Of a stretch of 10,828 nucleotides of DNA, positions 1 through 6,158 are shown in pieces; position 1 is the first letter of the stretch; each line of letters starts with the position of its first letter. The notes under the pieces are model-generated. The model had not been told where the DNA came from and made no database searches. It saw only the letters and a program-made list of their open reading frames with translations. The stretch lies in assembly GCA_002396805.1 (NCBI GenBank), contig DGYW01000062.1:1-10828 (forward strand). Reading direction: 5' to 3'. This DNA is from Firmicutes bacterium UBA4996 (GTDB lineage Bacteria; Bacillota; Limnochordia; Darwinibacteriales; Darwinibacteriaceae). The position numbers and the translations under genes are program-made.

Positions 1-1
1 C

Positions 2-1321
2 TATGATCCTAACGTAGGTTCTAACTCTAGAAGTGGTCTTCTAATTGATGGGCAACCCATGAAGTACGAGAAAATTGACAAATATACGGTCAAGTTTACT
101 CTACCTCGTCCACATGCTCCTGCAATGTTCAGCATTGGAACACCTATCGTTCCTGTTCACCTTTTAGGTGAAGCCTACAAAGAAGGCCGTTACCACGAAA
201 TGTGGGGTCTAGATACTGATGTCAGTGCTGTCGTTGGTACCGGTGCATGGAAGATTGGTTCTTACCGCATTGACCAAGAACTTATTTTAGTCAAGAATGA
301 TAACTACTATGAGTTCGATAATGCTGGCAACCAACTACCATACCTCAATCGCGTTATTTTCCGTTACTATGCTAACCAAGATACTTCGACTCTAGCATTC
401 TTTAACGGAGAGTTCGACTACATTGGTATTCCAGCCAATCACTATCCTGAATTCGTAGATCGTGAGCCTGTAAGCCGCTGGGAGATCATTGAAGCCGGTC
501 CGAACCCTGGCACCAGCTTTATCGTTCTTAACCAGAACCCTAAAACTGTACCCGAGCCAAAACTATCTTGGTTCAGCGATGTGAAGTTCCGTCAAGCTCT
601 CTACCACGCCGTTGATAAGGAAACCATTCTTGACATGGCCATGAACGGAAAAGGATATATTCAAGAGAGCCCTATTAACATGAGAAATGACTTCTTCTTG
701 AAGAAGGATGTCCAGACCTATCCATACGATCTCAAAGTAGCTGATGAGAAGCTAACAGCTGCTGGATACGTCAAGGGTAGAGATGGTATTCGTCGTGACG
801 CTCAAGGCAATGCCATCGAGTTTGACGTAATTACTAACCCAGGTGTGCCCATTCGCCAAATCGTTGGTGAACTCTTCCAAGAAGACTTGGCTGAGCTTGG
901 TATTAAAGTGAACTTCCAACTAATTGACTTTAACGTGGTCGTCGAAAAGCTAACCTCTACGTTTGAGTGGGATGGTATTATCATCGGACTTACCGGAACA
1001 TTCGATCCTAACGGTGGTTCTAATACTTGGCTATCTAGTGGTAACCTCCACATGTGGAATCCACTCCAAGAAAGTCCTTACACTGAGTGGGAAGCTAAGA
1101 TCGATGATATCTGGAGACAAGCTCAAAGGGCTATGGATCCTGAGAAACGCAGAGAATTCTACTTTGAATTCCAAGACATCGTAGCAGAGCAAGTTCCCTT
1201 GTTCTACACTGTGACCAGTGAGAACATGGTTGCTGTTCGTGAACATCTCCGGAACGCTACTCCTGACTTAGTAGGCGGTTCTGTAGGTAGCGCTTGGAAC
1301 TTCATCTGGATTGACAGATAA
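2..1321 (+). CDS. ABC transporter substrate-binding protein, family 5 (5' end cut by window)
   Basis: The reading frame is open from the first bases, so the N terminus, including any signal or lipoprotein peptide, lies outside the window; 439 residues are visible. The ATG at position 59 is an internal Met. The product resembles the solute-binding proteins of peptide/nickel/oligosaccharide ABC importers (SBP_bac_5). Recognisable signatures are KFRQALYHAVDKETIL (bases about 587-634), which matches the family's conserved VRQAL.xAiDRe segment, and the preceding run in which the protein is compared with GTGAWKIGSYR, like the family's GTGPy motif. The C-terminal lobe ends in a hydrophobic/aromatic tail. 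Such proteins capture substrate outside the membrane and deliver it to a permease pair. Arginine codons here are mainly CGT/CGC, suggesting high expression. No permease or ATPase gene follows, because a terminator comes right after the stop, so the rest of the transporter would be upstream or elsewhere. The substrate cannot be told from sequence. Confidence 0.9.
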   Translation, partial: YDPNVGSNSRSGLLIDGQPMKYEKIDKYTVKFTLPRPHAPAMFSIGTPIVPVHLLGEAYKEGRYHEMWGLDTDVSAVVGTGAWKIGSYRIDQELILVKNDNYYEFDNAGNQLPYLNRVIFRYYANQDTSTLAFFNGEFDYIGIPANHYPEFVDREPVSRWEIIEAGPNPGTSFIVLNQNPKTVPEPKLSWFSDVKFRQALYHAVDKETILDMAMNGKGYIQESPINMRNDFFLKKDVQTYPYDLKVADEKLTAAGYVKGRDGIRRDAQGNAIEFDVITNPGVPIRQIVGELFQEDLAELGIKVNFQLIDFNVVVEKLTSTFEWDGIIIGLTGTFDPNGGSNTWLSSGNLHMWNPLQESPYTEWEAKIDDIWRQAQRAMDPEKRREFYFEFQDIVAEQVPLFYTVTSENMVAVREHLRNATPDLVGGSVGSAWNFIWIDR

Positions 1322-1341
1322 TCAATACAATTGAATATCCT

Positions 1342-1370
1342 AAGAGGCACCCAGCGTGGGTGCCTCTTTT
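1342..1370 (+). terminator. Intrinsic terminator of the substrate-binding protein gene
   Basis: A 12-bp perfect stem (1342-1353 with 1357-1368) with a 3-base GCG loop ends in a run of T, 20 bases after the stop codon at 1319-1321. The lower strand lacks a good T-tract, so it should act mainly on the + strand. Confidence 0.92.
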
Positions 1371-1376
1371 ACACAC

Positions 1377-1416
1377 AAAAAAAGTCCCTTCCTGCATCTG
1401 CTGCAACGAGGGACTT
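1377..1416 (-). terminator. Intrinsic terminator ending the atp cluster after atpH
   Basis: Read on the - strand, an 8-bp stem AAGTCCCT/AGGGACTT (1409-1416 with 1382-1389) encloses a 19-base loop that can itself form a small TGCA/TGCA stem, and is followed by seven T (1377-1383). It lies 4 bases after the atpH stop and shows that this transcript does not run on into atpA. It is placed tail to tail with the terminator of the convergent gene. Confidence 0.88.
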
Positions 1417-1420
1417 CTAC

Positions 1421-1951
1421 TTATGAGCTTAAGCTACGCTGAAAACGCTGTAAGGAGTTGGCAATGCTACCGTCGATGACTTTGCCATCTATCTTGATGA
1501 TGAGACCACCACCGATCTTTGGATCAAGACTAGTACTTAGCTGTACGGTTTTTCCAGAAATCTGCTCGAGCTGTAATTGGAGTTGCTTCAAGGTCTGCTC
1601 TTTAAGTTCAACAGCGGATATGATTTCGGCAACGGTGATGTGCTGGGACTTGAGAACTAACGCCGCGAATTCCTGTTCGATGTGGGGTAAGAATTGGTCT
1701 CTGTTTTTCTCCACTATGAGTAAGAGAAAATGCTCTAATGCCGTGCTCAGATTCATCAAACGAATCAATTCAGACTTCCTGTTCATTGAAGTGCGCGGGT
1801 GGGTGAAGGTCCGCTTGATCTGAGGATCCTGGAGCACAATCAAGGCCTGTTTGAATTCGTCCGAAACTGTGGCCCTGGCTTCTGGTGTTACCACATCAAA
1901 AAAGGCCTGGGCATAACGTTTAGCAATTTGAGTGTTGTTTGGTTTACTCAT
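1421..1951 (-). CDS. atpH: F1Fo ATP synthase delta subunit
   Basis: The 176-residue product has the usual length of bacterial delta (OSCP) subunits. It shows the N-terminal helical domain beginning with the typical IAKRYAQAFFDV stretch and the C-terminal conserved segment around DPKIGGGLIIKIDGKVIDGS (residues about 143-162). Delta clamps the top of the F1 alpha3beta3 head to the b-subunit stalk. The ATG overlaps the atpF stop by four bases (ATGA), suggesting translational coupling. In most Firmicutes atpA, atpG, atpD and atpC follow directly; here the gene is followed by a terminator and a convergent unrelated gene, so the cluster is split. Confidence 0.95.
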   Translation of the reverse strand: MSKPNNTQIAKRYAQAFFDVVTPEARATVSDEFKQALIVLQDPQIKRTFTHPRTSMNRKSELIRLMNLSTALEHFLLLIVEKNRDQFLPHIEQEFAALVLKSQHITVAEIISAVELKEQTLKQLQLQLEQISGKTVQLSTSLDPKIGGGLIIKIDGKVIDGSIANSLQRFQRSLSS

Positions 1952-2448
1952 TGGACATTCTCTGCCTTCAAAGCTTCAAGCTGACTTAAGGTTTGATCGA
2001 TTAGCTGTTGATGTTGAGCTTGATTAAGCGATTCATTAATCACTTTAGAGGCTAACAGCAACGAAAGCTCTCCAACCTGTGTTTTTAGTTCATCCCAAGC
2101 CTTCTCCCGTTCTAAAACGGTCATCTCTTGGGCCCGCTTAATGATTGCATCTGCTTCTTTTCTGGCTTCAGCCATCATTTCAACCTGGGCCTGTTCGGCA
2201 CGCTTAGTGGCTTCATCTAGGAATTGACGGGCTTGCTGCCTACTTTCTTTAGCTTGGTTTTCTAAATCCAGTCGCAAAGCCTCTGCAGCTTTTTGATTTT
2301 CTTCAGCGGATTTGATCTGTTGCTCGATCTCAGCTGTGCGTTTGTCCATAAAAGTCCGTACTGGTTTATAAAGCAACCGGTAAAGTAGACCTACCAATAG
2401 AATAAAGTTAACAATTTGGGCTACAAGAAGAGTTTGGTCAATCAACAA
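1948..2448 (-). CDS. atpF: F1Fo ATP synthase b subunit
   Basis: The 166-residue protein has one N-terminal membrane helix (about residues 6-26) followed by a long charged, alanine- and glutamate-rich helix that should form the parallel coiled-coil stator stalk. This is the classic layout of the b subunit, which connects subunit a in the membrane to delta on F1. The start is a TTG at 2448, preceded by an AGAGGGTG ribosome binding site with a 6-7 base gap; a second TTG follows at 2445 and is nearly as well placed. The gene overlaps atpH by four bases and is separated from atpE by a 59-base gap holding a hairpin. A weak TTG start together with that hairpin would keep b production well below c. 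Only one b-type gene is present, so the stalk is likely a homodimer. Confidence 0.94.
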   Translation of the reverse strand: MLIDQTLLVAQIVNFILLVGLLYRLLYKPVRTFMDKRTAEIEQQIKSAEENQKAAEALRLDLENQAKESRQQARQFLDEATKRAEQAQVEMMAEARKEADAIIKRAQEMTVLEREKAWDELKTQVGELSLLLASKVINESLNQAQHQQLIDQTLSQLEALKAENVQ

Positions 2449-2474
2449 CAGTCACCCTCTACAACAAAATTGGG

Positions 2475-2498
2475 AAAAGGGGTGCAATGGAGCACCCC
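2475..2498 (-). promoter_or_regulatory. Hairpin plus T-run between atpE and atpF (attenuator or mRNA stability element)
   Basis: On the - strand a perfect 7-bp GC-rich stem, GGGGTGC/GCACCCC (2492-2498 with 2479-2485), has a 6-base loop and is followed by TTTT (2475-2478) and then CCC. It starts 9 bases after the atpE stop codon and ends before the atpF ribosome binding site. It resembles a partial intrinsic terminator or a 3'-protective stem. Its function is inferred. Confidence 0.7.
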
Positions 2499-2507
2499 GG
2501 CGCTTTT

Positions 2508-2783
2508 CTATAGCAATTCCATAAGACGACCTACTAAAGGTAAAACTACCGAAAAGATCAAGAGCAAGACAACGGCCAAAGCGTAAATAGCACCTGATTC
2601 AGAAATGGCTTGACCTAAAATCATGGTGGTTCGAATAGAGCCTTCCATTTCAGGTTGCCGGGCCATGGCTTCTACAGCTTTACCAGCTACATAACCTTCA
2701 CCAATACCTACCATTCCGCCTGCCAATAGGGCAACACCGGAACCAATGGCAATAGCAGCGATAATAATTGCGATCTCCATCAT
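2508..2783 (-). CDS. atpE: F1Fo ATP synthase c subunit with two ion-site glutamates
   Basis: This 91-residue hairpin of two membrane helices has the conserved polar loop ARQPE (residues 41-45). The c subunits form the rotor ring that carries the coupling ion. Helix 2 carries the ion-binding Glu62 followed by Ser63, with Tyr67 four residues on (LGQAISESGAIY). Helix 1 carries Glu29 in GIGEGY at the place where the Na+-type rings of Ilyobacter and Propionigenium have Gln32; the spacing of 33 residues to the second Glu is identical. A Glu at both places is the two-carboxylate motif described for the Na+-driven rotor of Fusobacterium nucleatum. Na+ coupling is therefore inferred. The start is ATG with a strong GGAGG site 8 bases upstream (a second ATG follows at once), the best initiation signal in the cluster, as fits a protein needed in many copies. 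Confidence 0.96.
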   Translation of the reverse strand: MMEIAIIIAAIAIGSGVALLAGGMVGIGEGYVAGKAVEAMARQPEMEGSIRTTMILGQAISESGAIYALAVVLLLIFSVVLPLVGRLMELL

Positions 2784-2816
2784 TCTTTATCCCTCCCTTC
2801 GCACTTCTGCCCACCC

Positions 2817-3461
2817 TTAGCTTACCTTCATTTGGATATAAGCTATGGCCAGCATTGTAAACACAGCTGTTTGAATTGCGCCCATTAGAACACCGAACCA
2901 GGCTAGAAGTGGCACTGGGGCGACGTAAGGGACCAACATGTAGACAATTCCCAAGAGGATCCCACCACCAAAGATATTACCATATAAACGGAAAGAATGG
3001 GAGAGAACCTGGGATATTTCCCCTACAATGTTAATGGGAAATAGGAACCAATACGGTTCGAAAAAGCCTTTCAGCCATGGCCAAAACCCGTTCTTTACGA
3101 TAGCGGCAATGTGACCGACTACAAAAACTATAAGGGCTAAAGCCACAGTAGTGGTCAAGTCACCAGTGGGGGAGAAGGCTCCCGGAACAACGCCAATTAG
3201 ATTGGACACAAAAACAAAGGAGGCCACCATTAAGATGAGAGGCACAAAAACCTTTCCTTCAGGACCAAGATCAGTAGTCACAAGTTTTTCAATGCCGTCT
3301 ACAGCCGCTTCTAAAAAGTGCTGCGCACCCTTGGGGACTTTTTGTAGGTTTCGAGTAAGCAAAAAACTACCTATGGCCAAAACTGCCATGATAATCCAAG
3401 TAAATAATAGGGGTTCACTAACTGGTAGTGAGTAGATGTAAAATAGAATTTTAGGTTCCAC
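2817..3461 (-). CDS. atpB: F1Fo ATP synthase a subunit
   Basis: A 214-residue polytopic membrane protein with the family signature SHSFRLYGNIFGG, in which Arg158 is the essential arginine facing the c-ring, and Gln197 in the last helix (GAIQTAVFTMLAIAYI). Subunit a provides the half-channels through which H+ or Na+ reaches and leaves the rotor. The length is slightly short for the family (often 220-270 residues), with a compact N terminus. The start is GTG at 3461, preceded by GGGAGG with a gap of about 7 bases. It overlaps the end of atpI by 11 bases. A 33-base gap separates it from atpE. Confidence 0.95.
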   Translation of the reverse strand: MEPKILFYIYSLPVSEPLLFTWIIMAVLAIGSFLLTRNLQKVPKGAQHFLEAAVDGIEKLVTTDLGPEGKVFVPLILMVASFVFVSNLIGVVPGAFSPTGDLTTTVALALIVFVVGHIAAIVKNGFWPWLKGFFEPYWFLFPINIVGEISQVLSHSFRLYGNIFGGGILLGIVYMLVPYVAPVPLLAWFGVLMGAIQTAVFTMLAIAYIQMKVS

Positions 3462-3831
3462 CTTGGGTCCTCCCTCGAGTTAAATGATAATAAATGGCTA
3501 TTCGCGGTAGAAGTAGGCCCGCGAAGGTACCAAAGAAGCTAAGGTAGGGGCTGGTAATACCAATAATTAGGGCGGCGGCATAGAGAGAACACCTCTTTAA
3601 ATAGCTGTTCCAATTACGTCGTGTTGCCTCTTTGCGAGTCACTTGCCCTTGGCGTGAGCGGCGCAGCAACTTAGCACTGTCAATGATCAAAAGCCTGAAG
3701 GCCAAAACACTGATTAATCCACCCAGAAGAAGTCCTAGCCCAACTGATGGTCGCCAGAACAGGGCACCAAAACCGCAAATTAGAGTTAGTATTAGGGTAG
3801 TGCGTAAGACATGGCTTTCATTGAATATCAC
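3451..3831 (-). CDS. atpI: ATP synthase subunit I (AtpI/UncI-like)
   Basis: The small 126-residue membrane protein lies between atpZ and atpB, the usual place of the ATP synthase I gene, and shows about four hydrophobic segments (near residues 10-28, 30-50, 82-98 and 100-117). Positively charged residues (RRSRQGQVTRKEATRR) fill the central loop. Family members are not part of the finished enzyme; in several bacteria they assist assembly of the c-ring, including Na+-type rings. The start is GTG at 3831, and its bases overlap the TGA of the upstream gene (GTGA), so translation is probably coupled; the nearest GGAGG lies 13 bases upstream, which is long. The sequence is poorly conserved in this family, so the call rests partly on position, size and topology. 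Confidence 0.8.
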   Translation of the reverse strand: MIFNESHVLRTTLILTLICGFGALFWRPSVGLGLLLGGLISVLAFRLLIIDSAKLLRRSRQGQVTRKEATRRNWNSYLKRCSLYAAALIIGITSPYLSFFGTFAGLLLPRIAIYYHLTRGRTQGGT

Positions 3832-4058
3832 TTGGGCTTCGTATCCTCCGGTAGAGTTTTCATGATCAATTTATAGGCTGTCCACATAGCAGAAATGCAA
3901 CCCATCAAAACAAAAAGTAGAGTGAAAACCGCACCACTCTCCAATAAGCGATCTAAGTATACCCCTAAGACAGTAAAAAGGAAAACAGTAAACAGTATAG
4001 TTAAGCCTACTTGGGTTATTAATGACAGGTACCTGAAGCTTTCCTTCATGAAGATCAC
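3828..4058 (-). CDS. atpZ: AtpZ/AtpI-type small membrane protein (ATPase gene 1)
   Basis: A 76-residue protein with two membrane helices (about residues 12-33 and 42-62) joined by a short loop with LGVYLDRLLESG, the layout of the small AtpZ / ATPase_gene1 family found at the head of Firmicutes atp operons. In alkaliphilic Bacillus AtpZ has been linked to Mg2+ supply and ATP synthase function. It is the first gene of this cluster and runs into atpI with a four-base overlap. The start is uncertain: GTG at 4058 has only a poorly spaced GGGAAAG in front, and an in-frame ATG lies three codons later at 4049. Confidence 0.8.
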   Translation of the reverse strand: MIFMKESFRYLSLITQVGLTILFTVFLFTVLGVYLDRLLESGAVFTLLFVLMGCISAMWTAYKLIMKTLPEDTKPK

Positions 4059-4130
4059 TTACTTTCCCAAAAGCTATACTTACTCTCTTGTTCCACATTG
4101 AGAATTAATTTCCTTCTTAGATAAACGCTA

Positions 4131-4159
4131 TTTCCTGCATGAAGCAGGAATGGTATACT
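4131..4159 (+). promoter_or_regulatory. Probable promoter for rimO-pgsA (extended -10)
   Basis: TGGTATACT (4152-4159 with TG at 4152-4153 read as TGgTATACT) is a good extended -10 element. The hexamer 17 bases upstream, TTTCCT (4131-4136), is a poor -35, which an extended -10 can tolerate. Transcription would begin near 4166, leaving a leader of about 47 bases before the rimO start. Confidence 0.5.
4132..4150. repeat. 7-bp perfect inverted repeat in the atpZ-rimO intergenic region
   Basis: TTCCTGC and GCAGGAA flank a 5-base ATGAA spacer. The repeat ends 1 base before the TG of the rimO extended -10 element, covering the region where a -35 box would be. It could be an operator, or a hairpin in the 5' leader of the divergent atp transcript. 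No regulator gene is next to it. Confidence 0.6.
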
Positions 4160-4212
4160 GTGTAGAGAAGGTCTGATTAGAAAGATATTTAAAGATGGTA
4201 GGAGATTGAACT

Positions 4213-5565
4213 TTGAGTAAAATTGGTGTTGTTTCATTAGGTTGTGCTAAAAATCTCGTTGATACTGAGATTGTTCTAGGGTATCTAACTACTGCAGGGC
4301 ATGAAATTGTCAGCGACCCCGAATTAGCCGAGGTTATAATTGTGAACACTTGCGGATTCATCAATGATGCTAAGGAAGAATCTATTAATGCCATTTTGCA
4401 GATGGCGTCCATGAAGGAACAAGGAGTGTGCCAGAGTCTGATCGTGATGGGCTGTCTTTCTCAACGCTACCGAGACGAACTCTGGGAGGAAATACCTGAA
4501 ATAGACGGACTGGTAGGTACCAACGAGCTAGACCTAATTGCTCAGATCATTGAACAGGTCAGTGAGGGTCGACGAGTTCAAAGGCATAGAGATAAGTCAT
4601 TTGATTATAACCACGTTCATACACGGCTCTTCACAACAGGTACTCATTTTGCCTATCTAAAGGTGGCGGAGGGGTGTAATCATCGTTGCGCATTCTGCGT
4701 GATTCCTTTAATTCGAGGAAAGTTCAGGAGCCGTACTCCCGAGGTTATCCTGTCTGAAGCTCGTGCACTAGTAGAAAAAGGGGTACGTGAGATAGCGGTA
4801 ATCGCCCAAGACACTACTGCCTATGGACGAGATTTGGGAACCAATCTTGTAGAACTACTAAAGGAATTGGCTCAATTAGAGCCTAGCGATCCCAGTAAGC
4901 AAAAGCCGTGGATTCGCCTCCTATACACTTATCCTACCTCCATTAACGAGGAGCTCTTAGATCTAATTCATGATACTCCTAATTTGGTCAAATATGTTGA
5001 TTTACCTCTCCAACATGTCTCTGGTAGAGTTTTACGGAGGATGAAACGACCAGGTGATTATAACTCCACTACCAAGCTGATTGAAACGATCAGAGACAAA
5101 ATCCCCGGTGTGGTGATTCGTAGTTCTTTTATTGTGGGTTTTCCAGGAGAGACTGAGGAGGATTTTCAGGAGTTGTTAGATTTCCTGCAGACAACACGCC
5201 TAAACCACGTAGGGATTTTCAAGTACTCTCAGGAAGAAAACTCAACGGCCTATGATTTGGATGCTCAGGTTCCAGAAAACATTAAAGAGCGACGCTATCA
5301 AGAAGCGATGAGTCTGCAACAACAGATTTCTTATGAGTTAAATCAACAATTAGTAGGGCAAGAACTCGAGGTTTTATTAGAATTTAGTTCGGAAGAATCG
5401 GATTTGGTGCTGATTGGCCGGCACCAAGGACAGGCCCCAGATGTGGATGGAGTGGTTTATGTAGGACGTGGCGATCTACAGCTTGGTCAGGTGGTAAAGG
5501 TGCGCATCACTGAGGCTCATCCGTACGATTTGGTTGGAGAGGTGGTTGATTATGAATCTGCCTAA
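4213..5565 (+). CDS. rimO: Ribosomal protein S12 methylthiotransferase RimO
   Basis: This radical SAM enzyme adds a methylthio group to the conserved aspartate (Asp88 in E. coli numbering) of ribosomal protein S12. All three expected parts are present in 450 residues. The N-terminal MTTase domain has three cluster cysteines, Cys11 (SLGCAKN), Cys47 (NTCGF) and Cys81 (MGCLSQR). The radical SAM core has CNHRCAFC (Cys155, Cys159, Cys162). A C-terminal TRAM-like domain spans about residues 385-450. SLGCAKNLVD and the LPLQHVSGRVLRRMKRPG stretch favour RimO over MiaB. The start is TTG at 4213, supported by AGGAGA with a 7-base gap. The gene overlaps pgsA by 14 bases, so the two are probably co-translated. 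Confidence 0.97.
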   Translation: MSKIGVVSLGCAKNLVDTEIVLGYLTTAGHEIVSDPELAEVIIVNTCGFINDAKEESINAILQMASMKEQGVCQSLIVMGCLSQRYRDELWEEIPEIDGLVGTNELDLIAQIIEQVSEGRRVQRHRDKSFDYNHVHTRLFTTGTHFAYLKVAEGCNHRCAFCVIPLIRGKFRSRTPEVILSEARALVEKGVREIAVIAQDTTAYGRDLGTNLVELLKELAQLEPSDPSKQKPWIRLLYTYPTSINEELLDLIHDTPNLVKYVDLPLQHVSGRVLRRMKRPGDYNSTTKLIETIRDKIPGVVIRSSFIVGFPGETEEDFQELLDFLQTTRLNHVGIFKYSQEENSTAYDLDAQVPENIKERRYQEAMSLQQQISYELNQQLVGQELEVLLEFSSEESDLVLIGRHQGQAPDVDGVVYVGRGDLQLGQVVKVRITEAHPYDLVGEVVDYESA

Positions 5566-6073
5566 TATGATTACATTAGTCCGTGTACTTTTAGTTCCTA
5601 TTTTTACTTTTTTCTATTTGCGCTCTCCTATGGGGGCGAACTACCCAGCTGCTCTAGTTTTTCTACTAGCTGCTTTGACAGATGGTTTGGATGGTTATTT
5701 AGCCCGTAGTCGCGACCAAGTGACTCGCTTTGGCCAGCTGATCGATCCCATTGCGGACAAGTTATTGATTACGGCAGCCCTCTTGGCACTGGTTGAAGCG
5801 GGCCACGTAAACACATGGATTGCTCTGATCATTATCGGTAGGGAGTTTGCGGTCTCTGGTTTGCGCATGTTGGCGGCGGCCGAAGGACATGTTATTCCGG
5901 CATCCTATTGGGGAAAGTTGAAAACTAGCACTCAGATCGTGGCAGTGGCTGCTTTTCTCTTAGGTATTTCCTGGGCACCCCTGCTCATGTGGATTGCCAC
6001 TGGGACTACGATTTTCTCTGGTGTGGATTATTTCCACAAGGCCCAAGATGTACTAAAAAGTTCAATGGAATAG
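5552..6073 (+). CDS. pgsA: CDP-diacylglycerol--glycerol-3-phosphate 3-phosphatidyltransferase
   Basis: The product makes phosphatidylglycerophosphate from CDP-diacylglycerol and glycerol 3-phosphate in the cytoplasmic membrane, the committed step to phosphatidylglycerol and cardiolipin. The 173-residue protein begins MNLPNMITLVRVLLVP, typical of PgsA, and has the complete CDP-alcohol phosphotransferase motif DGLDGYLAR-x8-G-QLI-D-PIA-D (about residues 44-69). It has several further membrane helices. A longer TTG-started frame from 5534 exists, but the ATG at 5552 is preferred: it has AGAGGTGG about 6 bases upstream and gives the family's conserved N terminus. It overlaps the rimO end by 14 bases, a pairing common in Firmicutes. 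Confidence 0.95.
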   Translation: MNLPNMITLVRVLLVPIFTFFYLRSPMGANYPAALVFLLAALTDGLDGYLARSRDQVTRFGQLIDPIADKLLITAALLALVEAGHVNTWIALIIIGREFAVSGLRMLAAAEGHVIPASYWGKLKTSTQIVAVAAFLLGISWAPLLMWIATGTTIFSGVDYFHKAQDVLKSSME

Positions 6074-6075
6074 TG

Positions 6076-6084
6076 TGCTATAAT
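6076..6084 (+). promoter_or_regulatory. Extended -10 element just upstream of the terminator hairpin
   Basis: TGCTATAAT is a consensus extended -10 motif 3 bases after the pgsA stop. No good -35 box is seen 16-18 bases upstream. A transcript from it would start near 6091, at the foot of the following hairpin. It may serve the 6159 gene and the FtsH-like gene, or be a chance match. Confidence 0.4.
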
Positions 6085-6089
6085 AAGAT

Positions 6090-6127
6090 GTGTCAGTATG
6101 AAATGTACTGACACTTTTTGTTTTTTT
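6090..6127 (+). terminator. Intrinsic terminator after rimO-pgsA
   Basis: A 9-bp perfect stem GTGTCAGTA/TACTGACAC (6090-6098 with 6106-6114) with a 7-base loop is followed by TTTTTGTTTTTTT. This is one of the strongest terminators in the window. Confidence 0.92.
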
Positions 6128-6158
6128 AGTACAAACAAACGTTAGTAAGGGGTGGATC

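Noticed and set aside
1389..1397. TTCCTGCAT shared between the atp terminator loop and the inverted repeat at 4132-4140
   Set aside because: A 9-base match without the second half of the repeat is likely chance.
1458..1823. Long + strand frame inside atpH, and similar opposite-strand frames in atpB, the DUF212 gene and the lipoprotein gene
   Set aside because: They are shadows of well-supported genes, with no ribosome binding site or recognisable protein.
4059..4130. Promoter for the atp cluster on the - strand
   Set aside because: One is expected here, but no hexamer pair with reasonable match and spacing was found (a TATAGC near 4070 lacks a -35), so none is claimed.
5534..5551. TTG start for a longer PgsA
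   Set aside because: It lengthens the family's N terminus by six residues and has no proper ribosome binding site, while the ATG at 5552 does.
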